Source: an uncultured Collinsella sp.
GTDB taxonomy: Bacteria > Actinomycetota > Coriobacteriia > Coriobacteriales > Coriobacteriaceae
Length of the DNA stretch: 64,000 nt
Assembly (NCBI GenBank): GCA_959605475.1
Contig: CAUHFS010000001.1
Location: 1 to 64,000, forward strand
Direction of reading: 5' to 3'
Shown in pieces: positions 45,810 to 53,066 of the stretch. How positions within the stretch are numbered: position 1 is the stretch's first letter; each line of letters opens with the position of its first letter. The notes under the pieces are model-generated. The model had not been told where the DNA came from and made no database searches. It saw nothing but the letters and a program-made list of their open reading frames with translations. The translations under genes were made by a program, and so were the position numbers.

Positions 45810-45857
45810 GCTCATATACGTATTACTAACATATATATTACTAACACGTATATGAGC
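45810..45857 (-). promoter_or_regulatory. Operator-like palindrome upstream of the ATPase gene
   Basis: GCTCATATACGT and ACGTATATGAGC (12 bp, perfect) enclose two direct copies of ATTACTAAC separated by 6 bp. The unit lies 11-58 bp ahead of the start codon, so it covers the likely promoter. Confidence 0.6.
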
Positions 45858-45901
45858 AACTTTCCACCCGTCAATCGGATGGAACAGAAATGACAGCGTT
45901 T

Positions 45902-47260
45902 CTACTTAACGTGGCGCTTGAGTCTGGCATAGTCCTGAACTTGCTTTTTGCGCTTGGCGTTGAGGAGGTTGTTGAGGTCGAGCTTCTCGGCGGTGCAGCG
46001 TTTGAGTAGCTTGGAGCTGTCAAAGCCGTTTGACTCAATGTCTTCATCCAGATCGTGCTTGAGCTTGGTCCATTTATTGAGCTGCGAGCGCACGTAGGCC
46101 GCGGGACGTTCTATCTCGTTGGCGATGTCGCGTACGCTGGTGCCCGCTCCAAACAACTCGCGTATCTTTGCCGTCTCCTTGCGCGTGCGCTCATTTTTGG
46201 CATCGGTCTTGCATCGATCGCTGCAGTAGTGCCGTTTGACGCCACGATGCCCGGCAAGTGAATAGGCGCGTCCGCACTGCTCGCAATAGCCAATTTTGAC
46301 GGTGCTCAGCTTGCGTGAAAAATCAAACCAGAGCCACGAGAGATAGCTGTCAAAGGAGAGGAACCCTGTGGACTCGTTACCCTGGAACACATCCACGTGC
46401 GCGCCCGAGAGATGCGAGATCACGAGCGCCTGCACCAAAGCGGTGAGTGCATCGCGGTCATCGTTTTCAAGTTCTTCGCGGCGCTCCTGGATATCTGCTT
46501 GAGGGTCGATTACATAGAAGCTCTCCTCGCTATTGCTGACCTTGAGCCGCGCTGAAATCTCCGAGCTGGAGTCTTCGTCCATGTAGAACATCGCCTGCAA
46601 AACACTGAAGTCATTGGCGGTGAGCTCGTGTTCAAAAGAGAGCACGTTGAGTGCAACGAGGGATTCTTCCTCGTCGATCATAAACATAAAGGCGTAGAAA
46701 TATCCCGCATCGGATTCGATTTTGCGCACGATGGGCAGGCTTTTGAATGAGTCGGTATAATCACCGCCCGCCCTCAGGATAGTGGTGTAGATCTTGAAGG
46801 ATGACCCGTTTGCCGCGCAGGTCACCACTGATTTCTCGATTCTTTCCAATGCGGAGACCTTTGCGATGGTGCAGCTCCCGTTGAGGTATTCCTGGATGCG
46901 CATGGCAATAAGTGCTGCCATCGCGGCATTGGCCCAATCGCGTACGGATTCTATTGCGTGCTTGCCAAAAAGCGGCCCGGTCTGTTCGGCGTAATCAAGT
47001 ACGTTAAAGAGGCTTGCGCGGAAGGGCTGCTCTTTAACGGCGGTGGGTTCGATGCATGATGCCAGCCTGATCAGATCGGCATGGCGCTCGCTGTGTGCGG
47101 GCCCTTCGTTGCTCTTGTTGCCGGCCAGCTCGGTGGGCATGTAGAGTTTAAAGACAAGCTGGGCCTCGCCAACGGGCCTATTGGGTTCGTTCTCTATGAG
47201 GTTGACTGTCTTAAACGGAATCGAACCTTCAACGGTGCGTGTTTGGGAGAACTCAAACAT
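45902..47260 (-). CDS. Zinc-finger protein of unknown function (CGNR-like finger)
   Basis: A 452-residue protein I do not recognise. The first ~300 residues have no clear motif. A finger YCEQCGRAYSLAGHRGVK followed by RHYCSDRCK (about 325-352) has the CxxC...CxxxC spacing of CGNR-type zinc fingers. A short helix-turn-helix-like segment RELFGAGTSVRDIANEI (about 368-384) and a long, Lys-rich helical tail follow. This suggests a DNA- or RNA-binding protein. AGGGGTAA lies ahead of the ATG. It sits between the ATPase and the zinc-ribbon genes and has no visible partner. Confidence 0.6.
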   Translation of the reverse strand: MFEFSQTRTVEGSIPFKTVNLIENEPNRPVGEAQLVFKLYMPTELAGNKSNEGPAHSERHADLIRLASCIEPTAVKEQPFRASLFNVLDYAEQTGPLFGKHAIESVRDWANAAMAALIAMRIQEYLNGSCTIAKVSALERIEKSVVTCAANGSSFKIYTTILRAGGDYTDSFKSLPIVRKIESDAGYFYAFMFMIDEEESLVALNVLSFEHELTANDFSVLQAMFYMDEDSSSEISARLKVSNSEESFYVIDPQADIQERREELENDDRDALTALVQALVISHLSGAHVDVFQGNESTGFLSFDSYLSWLWFDFSRKLSTVKIGYCEQCGRAYSLAGHRGVKRHYCSDRCKTDAKNERTRKETAKIRELFGAGTSVRDIANEIERPAAYVRSQLNKWTKLKHDLDEDIESNGFDSSKLLKRCTAEKLDLNNLLNAKRKKQVQDYARLKRHVK

Positions 47261-47399
47261 TGTTACCCCTGTCTCTAGCTGCAGGTTTAATAGCGTAGCA
47301 CGTTTAGGAAAATTACCCGGTCAAAATCTCTATATCGGATAAACGACAAATCGTATCTTGTGATCGTCAAGAAAAGGGGTAACGAGAAAGGACCCGATT

Positions 47400-48023
47400 A
47401 TGCATTGCAAACAGTGTGGAGCAGAGATTAACGACGGCGCCAAGTTCTGCGGCGTGTGCGGAACGCCTACGGTCGCGGCTGCGGCCAGCGCGGTGGGGGA
47501 TGCGATTTACGTCGAGGCCCAGCCGATTGAGAGCCAGTCTGTCGAGGCTCAGTTTCAAGCGGCGGAGGATGCAGAGGCCGCTGCTTGCCTGCAGGATTCG
47601 CTTCACGAGTCCATCGGGTCGCTTGGGCGAGCAGCGGTGATTTCATTGCTCTATGTGCTCTTTTTCAATTACGTGCTGGGAGGTGGCTCGCTGGGACTTA
47701 ACAATATGATTCCGCTGGCGCTGCTTCTGATTGGTCCCTGGAAGGTGATTATCTCGCTGTACCGCAGCGGTGTAAGGCTTCCCTTTGTCTATGGTAGCGG
47801 CATTATCGGTATCACGATTATGCTAATCGAGCTTGTGGTTCTCGCGGGCCTTCCTGTCGTGGTTCTGATGCTTTTTTACTGGTTGGGCAGTGTGATTCAC
47901 GGGGCGGTTCCTGTTATTCCCGAATCGGTTCCGATGACGATCGTGGCGCTCTGGCCTATTGCCTCGGTTGCCAAATCATCTTCAAGGCAATCAAGCTGCA
48001 CATGGCTCGCGCCTAGCAAGTAG
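47400..48023 (+). CDS. Zinc-ribbon membrane protein, possible C-terminal frameshift
   Basis: 207 residues. Zinc ribbon CKQCG...FCGVCG (residues 3-23), an Ala/Glu-rich linker (about 25-80) and three hydrophobic segments (about 82-100, 103-118, 135-160). The last ~15 residues, SVAKSSSRQSSCTWLAPSK, look unlike a natural ending, while another frame in the same stretch reads CLGCQIIFKAIKLHMARA before a stop at 48014-48016. That would complete a fourth membrane helix. This may be a sequencing error, a real frameshift, or chance. GAAAGG precedes the ATG. Confidence 0.6.
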   Translation: MHCKQCGAEINDGAKFCGVCGTPTVAAAASAVGDAIYVEAQPIESQSVEAQFQAAEDAEAAACLQDSLHESIGSLGRAAVISLLYVLFFNYVLGGGSLGLNNMIPLALLLIGPWKVIISLYRSGVRLPFVYGSGIIGITIMLIELVVLAGLPVVVLMLFYWLGSVIHGAVPVIPESVPMTIVALWPIASVAKSSSRQSSCTWLAPSK

Positions 48024-48165
48024 CCCGTCGCATGCCTTCCGCGTGGGGTCAGGCGAATTTGAAAGGTGAAAGAAAAGGTTTACAGTCGAGCAAATTGCTC
48101 CTGGGCCTTTTCTGTTTGCAGGCTGTGGGCTATCGTTTCGATATGCTGGAGTTCTAGGGGGATTT

Positions 48166-49659
48166 ATGTACTGTGCAAGCTGCGGGGCAAAGATCAAAGA
48201 CGGGGCGCGATTCTGTTCTGCATGCGGAAAACCGTTGGATGTGGATGATGCGCCGGCGAATGCTCAGCAGCCGCTTCCTTCAGGTACACCAAAGGCGTCT
48301 GCTGATAGAAAAGCGACAAGCGATCCTGCTGTATCTCGCGCAGAGGGCCCTTCTCCGGCGCCCTCTGATCATATGTCCTTTGCGGCCTTTATGATGCAGC
48401 GTCGGCAGATCGGCCGTTTTGCTGTGCCTACGTTTGTCACCATTCTTGCAGCAATCATCTTTACCGCTGGTGTCGCTTACGCCCTGGTCAAAGCTTACGA
48501 AGCCTTTGTGCTGCCTCAAGCGCAGCAGCAGGAGCAGCCGGCTGCAGTCGAGGAGAAGTCGTCTAAAAAGAAGGTCGCGGCAACAAACAAGAAAGCACGC
48601 AGGGCTTACGAGGGCGTGGTTGCGCGTTACGAGGACTTTGCGAGCTATTGCGAGCGGAAGGGGGCTGGTGCTGCCAGCTACGACGACTGGGCCCAGGGGC
48701 GCGGTGATGATTCTGGACTGGGGCAGATATTCGTTTATAACAACCAGACTGCCCCCGGCTTTTTAAGCTACTACTATGCTTTCGATGATTTGAATGGCGA
48801 CGGAATTGACGAGCTGCTTGTTGGGTTTGTCGATGCGCAGAACGATATTTCGGCGATTGTGGGTGCCTACTGCTTTGTTGATGGAGAGGCCGTTTCGGTT
48901 ATGCCTTCGTCAGAGATGGTAGAAGGCTCCAGCAATTTGACGAATCAGTATGACGGTTTTATTGCTCAGGGTGAGAGCCAAGTCATTACTGTCTGTAAGG
49001 ACGGCATCGTTAAATTTACCTGTAGTCAGGATTGTAACCAGGCAGATTTCTATATTTCGCTTACTGCAGAGGGTCCTGAGGTCGTAGACGCGGTGCAAAT
49101 TCAAAATAAGGAATTCGATAGGCAGAATGGCGCCTACTTGGTGAGGACCGTTGAGGATGGTGGCAAACCGCAGGAGGCGATGGTCCAGGGGCGTGAGGAA
49201 GCGTGCAGAATTCTTGACGAGCTCGCCGGGAAGTATCCGGAGGCCGACATTGAAATGCCGTCCGCAAGCAGCGATATGTGGAAGGCATTCAAAGGGGTGG
49301 AGCCTTCGGAGGGCTCTTTGAAGGACGGCTCTGGCACTGCGGACGATCGATCTGGCGCATCTCAAGCACCATCTGAAGCGGCATCCGATAGCAGCGACGA
49401 TGGGGAGGCCGCTGCGCGCGGCGATGGCGTGATCGCCGACATGGATGCGTTCATTGCAAACGCCAAGCGCGAGTTGATTGTGCCAGATGACGCCTCTATT
49501 ACGTTCAAGGTCGCTGATAAGCCAAACTATTGGGAGGGGGCGGCAACGTACGTTTGGTACGTCGAGTTTTATAAAGACGGAAAGGTCGTAGCGTCTGCGG
49601 AATGCGGCTCCGAAGGGTACCCATGTCGGTCGATTATGGCCTATCACGAGAGCTGGTAA
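48166..49659 (+). CDS. Zinc-ribbon membrane protein with Ca-loop-like outer domain
   Basis: 497 residues. Ribbon CASCG...FCSACG (residues 3-23), a Pro/Ala/Ser linker, then MSFAAFMMQRRQIGRFAVPTF and one membrane helix (about 87-110). The same QRR/QRC...VPQF-type junction is seen in the protein at 41540, so the genes are paralogues. The outer domain has FDDLNGDGIDELLVG (about 206-220), a Ca-binding-loop-like motif, then an acidic Ser/Asp-rich linker (about 380-425) and a small C-terminal domain ending YPCRSIMAYHESW. AGGGGGAT-type site upstream. Function unknown. Confidence 0.7.
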   Translation: MYCASCGAKIKDGARFCSACGKPLDVDDAPANAQQPLPSGTPKASADRKATSDPAVSRAEGPSPAPSDHMSFAAFMMQRRQIGRFAVPTFVTILAAIIFTAGVAYALVKAYEAFVLPQAQQQEQPAAVEEKSSKKKVAATNKKARRAYEGVVARYEDFASYCERKGAGAASYDDWAQGRGDDSGLGQIFVYNNQTAPGFLSYYYAFDDLNGDGIDELLVGFVDAQNDISAIVGAYCFVDGEAVSVMPSSEMVEGSSNLTNQYDGFIAQGESQVITVCKDGIVKFTCSQDCNQADFYISLTAEGPEVVDAVQIQNKEFDRQNGAYLVRTVEDGGKPQEAMVQGREEACRILDELAGKYPEADIEMPSASSDMWKAFKGVEPSEGSLKDGSGTADDRSGASQAPSEAASDSSDDGEAAARGDGVIADMDAFIANAKRELIVPDDASITFKVADKPNYWEGAATYVWYVEFYKDGKVVASAECGSEGYPCRSIMAYHESW

Positions 49660-50042
49660 CTTTAACCGAGCCGTTTTGGCATTACAGCGCGCGCAGCTCT
49701 TATGTCTTTCCCCTTGTTCCATCCGACGAGTTTAGTTGCGGCTAAAACGGACGTTACGAAGAGCTGACCGAGAGGCCGAACGCGCTCGCCCGCTCAGCGG
49801 GTATGCCCCAAAAGGGCATCTGGGGTTCGAACCCTCCCGGTTCTTCGTCAGTTGACCAAAGGTGCGACATTATTGCCGCTCATCGGGGGTGGCTAAATGA
49901 GATGACTTGAGGGCTATAATTAGCCAAGCTAAGTTGGGGACAGATTGAGGCGCACAGGCTTTCGATGCGCCTGTCGACTCGGCAGTTCACAATTTATTAG
50001 ACACGCGGAACGCGTGGTTTGGGATTAACGAAAGGAATCAGC
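49660..50042. other. Gap between zinc-ribbon genes and the SPFH cluster
   Basis: Apart from the tRNA-like gene, it holds a perfect TATAAT at 49915-49920 with no good -35 box, and GAAAGGA ahead of the SPFH gene. No other gene is seen. Confidence 0.5.
49758..49847 (+). tRNA. tRNA-Ser-like gene (GCT), atypical, possibly a pseudogene
   Basis: The sequence follows tRNA-Ser (GCU) along its length: acceptor GAAGAGC with GTTCTTC, D-region TGACCGAGAGGCCGAA, an anticodon arm CTCGC-CCGCTCA-GCGGG, a 6-bp variable arm ATGCCC/GGGCAT and T-loop TTCGAAC. Defects: position 33 is C instead of T, position 37 is C instead of A, the D-stem and T-stem are poorly paired, there are two extra bases in the T-stem/acceptor junction, and no CCA. 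It is probably inactive or unusual. Confidence 0.55.
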
Positions 50043-51419
50043 ATGTCACTGTTCCATAGCGATAACGAAAAGGAAGAAAAGCACAGCGGAATTCTCGGTG
50101 CCTTTTCTGTCGACAATATCAAATGGGAGCCTGGCAACGACGAAGATGCCTCGCTTGTCTCATTCCGCTATCCCTACGAGGATTTTCCCAACGGGTCCTA
50201 TCTTCAGGTTGCGCAATCGCAGATTGCCGTTTTTACCAACAATATGGGGGCGGGCAGTTCTACTGACGCTACGGGTGCCGGCGATTCTCAGGTAAGCGTG
50301 TTTGTCGGTCCGTGCAAGATCAAGCTCGACACGGGAGACAGCCGATTCGCCCCGTTCCGCAATGCCGCCCATTCGCTTACCGGCGGTAGCTCGGCGTTTC
50401 ATTCCGTTGTGTACTTTATCAATACTAACTACATGAACGAGCTGCGCTGGGGCACGACCGAGCCCATCATCGTCCAAGACCCTGAGGAAGACGTCAACGT
50501 TCATGTTCGCGCCTTCGGTTTGTTTGGCGCGCATATCGAGCAGAATAACTCGAGCCTGGTTCCCATTCAGGTGAGGAAGTTCCTCGTTAAGGTCGTGGGC
50601 ACGCGAGATCGCTATACGCGAGAAGAACTTACTTCCTTTATGCGGGCAAAAATCCTTGAGTATGTTCCTGACCTGCTTGCCAAGGCGATTGTTGACCAGG
50701 AGGTTTCCGTTCTTAAAATTGCGACGCATCTGAGCGACTTCTCGTCTCAGATGCAGGGCAAGCTCGTTAACTATTTCGATGAGTTTGGTCTCACGCTCGA
50801 TAACTTCTCGTTCAACAGCATCAAGCCCTTCGAAGAGGATCTTGCTGCCATCAACGAGATGAAGATCCAGCGTAAGCGGAGCATTCTCGAGGCGCAGGGT
50901 AACGCTGCCCAGATGGACATCGAGTCCGAGGCACTTGCCAGGAAGCGTGCGCGCGAAGGCTACAACTATCAGCAGGAGCGCGGCATGGACGTAATGGAGA
51001 GTGCTGCGGGCAATGAGGGGAGTGCCGCATCGGGCCTCATGGGAGCCGGCATGGGACTCGGCATGGGCGTTGGCATGGGCGGTGCATTTGGAGCTGGCTT
51101 CTCCAACTTGGCCAACCAGACCATGGGCGCTGTTGCTCCCATGGTTGGAACGGCTTCCGCGTCCGCAGGTATGCAAAACGGTCCCGTGTGTCCCAGTTGC
51201 GGAAACGTTAATCCGATGGGTGCTAAGTTCTGCCTGGAATGCGGACAAAAGCTCGAGCAGGGTGTTGCGTGTTTGGCGTGTGGGCATCTTAACCCGGTCG
51301 GTGCCAAGTTCTGCCTGGAATGCGGGAACCGGTTGATCTCGCCAAGGTGCCCGAGCTGCGGAGCCGAGTTGCCCGAAGGGACCAAATTCTGCCCCGATTG
51401 TGGAACTAAGATCCAATAA
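50043..51419 (+). CDS. SPFH/band 7 protein with three C-terminal zinc ribbons (YdjI-like)
   Basis: 458 residues. An SPFH domain (about 35-230), starting VDNIKWEPGNDEDASLVSF, is followed by a helical stalk (about 230-315), a Gly/Met/Ala-rich stretch (about 320-385) and three zinc ribbons: CPSCG...FCLECG, CLACG...FCLECG and CPSCG...FCPDCG (about 390-458). It resembles Bacillus YdjI, a soluble flotillin-like protein tied to PspA membrane-stress responses. AAAGGA lies ahead of the ATG. It is the first gene of a five-gene cluster to 54955 with short gaps, so the products probably act together at the membrane. Confidence 0.8.
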   Translation: MSLFHSDNEKEEKHSGILGAFSVDNIKWEPGNDEDASLVSFRYPYEDFPNGSYLQVAQSQIAVFTNNMGAGSSTDATGAGDSQVSVFVGPCKIKLDTGDSRFAPFRNAAHSLTGGSSAFHSVVYFINTNYMNELRWGTTEPIIVQDPEEDVNVHVRAFGLFGAHIEQNNSSLVPIQVRKFLVKVVGTRDRYTREELTSFMRAKILEYVPDLLAKAIVDQEVSVLKIATHLSDFSSQMQGKLVNYFDEFGLTLDNFSFNSIKPFEEDLAAINEMKIQRKRSILEAQGNAAQMDIESEALARKRAREGYNYQQERGMDVMESAAGNEGSAASGLMGAGMGLGMGVGMGGAFGAGFSNLANQTMGAVAPMVGTASASAGMQNGPVCPSCGNVNPMGAKFCLECGQKLEQGVACLACGHLNPVGAKFCLECGNRLISPRCPSCGAELPEGTKFCPDCGTKIQ

Positions 51420-51431
51420 GGAGAAACAAAG

Positions 51432-52133
51432 ATGAACGGTTCTGTTAAACGTGTCATTTTGGGCGAGGCAATCGTCTTGGTGGCGTGGCTTGTAATCATG
51501 TTTGTCTGCAAAAACGCGCTGATGAACCCTATCGTCTTTGCTATGTCGCTTGGCTTTGGGGTTTTGGCTTTTGCGGCGGCTTCGATTTCGGCTGCCATGT
51601 CCGATAAGCAGTCCACGGTCAAAGGCACGACCGAAATCCATTATTTGCCGGTCGCATCCAGCTGCGCCTACTTTGTCGTTGCCCTTCTGGCCAACACGTA
51701 CTTTGTGTTTGCGGCATATGGGTGGGGCGGCAGCACGATTCCAGTCGTCGTAAACGTTGTCCTTCTTGCTGTGCTTGTCCTTGTGCAGATGGGTCTAGGC
51801 TTCAATGGCCGCCAGGTTGACCAAAAGGTTGCTGCCGTGGCCGCAAAGACGGTTCAAACGGCGCAGTTCGGATCGTATGTGGGACAGCTCCTCGCCGTGG
51901 CGCAGGACGCTCAGGTCAAAGCCGAACTCAAAGCGCTTAAGGATGACATCTCCTTTAGTTCCAACATGTCGCAACCCCATGTTCAAGAGGTCGAGCGACA
52001 GTTCTCCGCCGCGCTTGAGGCGGTCTCGAATTCCATGAGTGCCGATGAGCCGGCAGATGTTACGGTTGGCCTTGTCCATGATGCGCGCAATATCTGGAAA
52101 AAGCGCAATGCGGCGCTGACCGCTGTCAAATAA
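51432..52133 (+). CDS. Membrane protein of the SPFH cluster
   Basis: A 233-residue protein I do not recognise. Four hydrophobic segments in the first half (about 7-27, 32-52, 73-95, 98-118), then a soluble, mostly helical C-terminal half (about 120-233) with heptad-like spacing of hydrophobic residues. It starts 12 nt after the SPFH gene with AAGGAGAAA upstream, so co-translation is very likely. It could serve as a membrane anchor for the soluble SPFH and zinc-ribbon partners; this is inferred from context only. Confidence 0.65.
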   Translation: MNGSVKRVILGEAIVLVAWLVIMFVCKNALMNPIVFAMSLGFGVLAFAAASISAAMSDKQSTVKGTTEIHYLPVASSCAYFVVALLANTYFVFAAYGWGGSTIPVVVNVVLLAVLVLVQMGLGFNGRQVDQKVAAVAAKTVQTAQFGSYVGQLLAVAQDAQVKAELKALKDDISFSSNMSQPHVQEVERQFSAALEAVSNSMSADEPADVTVGLVHDARNIWKKRNAALTAVK

Positions 52134-52187
52134 GGGCTCGCGCTGCTTTTTGCCAGGGCACTTTGATGGTTGAAGTGGGGGAAGCTA

Positions 52188-52994
52188 TTGGAAATCAACG
52201 GAATAACTTGTGAGGGCTGCGGCAGCACCGATGTCGAGTTTGACCCCGCAACTCGAAAGGTTCATTGCAACCAGTGCGGTCGCGAGATGTACTATTCGCG
52301 GGCGCGTCTGGGGGCTACGGGCAAAATCGCGTTTGCCAAGGACAATGCCATCAAGTTTTTTAAGGGTGGCAACTTCCCGGAGGCCCGCAAATTTGCCGCG
52401 GACGTGCTCAATATGATGCAAGACAACGCGGCGGCACAGTTTATGGTTGCGTACTGCGATGAGTTTTGCGAAGGTCTTTCGGGTTCGATGACGGTTTTCT
52501 TTAAAAGGGCCGAAGATATCCCTCTCGAATATGACGAAGTGCGTGACTTGATCGACTTGTTTGAGTCGACGCTCTACAACATGCGTGACTTTGAGGTTCA
52601 GATGGTATCGCTCGTGGTCGCCAATATGCAGAGCATGGAGGATCGGTCTCGGCTTGAGAGCTTTATCGATGCTGTGTGCCCGTTCTGCATAGCGCGGTAT
52701 GCTTCGGAAGACTTTATGACCGCAGAGCGGGAGAGCTTCTATCAAGATATCGCCGCCAACTGCAACATACCCAAGACGTGTCTCGCACTACTCAAGGGCA
52801 TTAGAGAGAACCCCGGGTCCCCCTATAAAACTGGTTCGTTTGCGTTACGAAGAAGGACCTCGTACTTTCTCGAACACTATGTGGAGCCCGTCGGGCGCAT
52901 CGTCAATTCGATGAAGGCAAGCCAATACAAACAGAAGTTTCTCGTGGCCTATCAGCAGGTGTCCGAGCAATACCGAAGCATGGCCTCTCAATAA
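52188..52994 (+). CDS. TFIIB-type zinc-ribbon protein of the SPFH cluster
   Basis: About 268 residues. EINGITCEGCGSTDVEFD and VHCNQCGREMYY make a zinc ribbon (residues 8-36), followed by an all-helical domain containing a TPR-like stretch (AIKFFKGGNFPEARKFAADVL, shown as KGGNFPEARKFAADVL). It has no membrane segment. The start is uncertain: TTG at 52188 has GGGGGAAG upstream; TTG at 52170 is also in frame. The zinc-ribbon plus helical arrangement recalls YdjG-type partners of SPFH proteins. It lies 54 nt after the membrane protein gene. Confidence 0.65.
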   Translation: MEINGITCEGCGSTDVEFDPATRKVHCNQCGREMYYSRARLGATGKIAFAKDNAIKFFKGGNFPEARKFAADVLNMMQDNAAAQFMVAYCDEFCEGLSGSMTVFFKRAEDIPLEYDEVRDLIDLFESTLYNMRDFEVQMVSLVVANMQSMEDRSRLESFIDAVCPFCIARYASEDFMTAERESFYQDIAANCNIPKTCLALLKGIRENPGSPYKTGSFALRRRTSYFLEHYVEPVGRIVNSMKASQYKQKFLVAYQQVSEQYRSMASQ

Positions 52995-53066
52995 AGCGGA
53001 TGGCGGGTGCTTACTCGCTTAAAGCTATTGGATGATCTAAACAGTTCAAACTGAAAGGTGGTACAG

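Noticed and set aside
49758..49847. tRNA-Sec (anticodon TCA) from the tight hairpin CCCGC-TCA-GCGGG
   Set aside because: The D-arm and variable arm follow tRNA-Ser (GCU) base for base, the long D-stem and 13-bp acceptor/T stack of bacterial tRNA-Sec are missing, and no CCA or selenoprotein genes are nearby.
50043..51419. Viral 'virion core protein' origin for the SPFH protein
   Set aside because: That label is sometimes attached to YdjI-like proteins, but there are no phage genes around and the domain is a plain SPFH fold with zinc ribbons.
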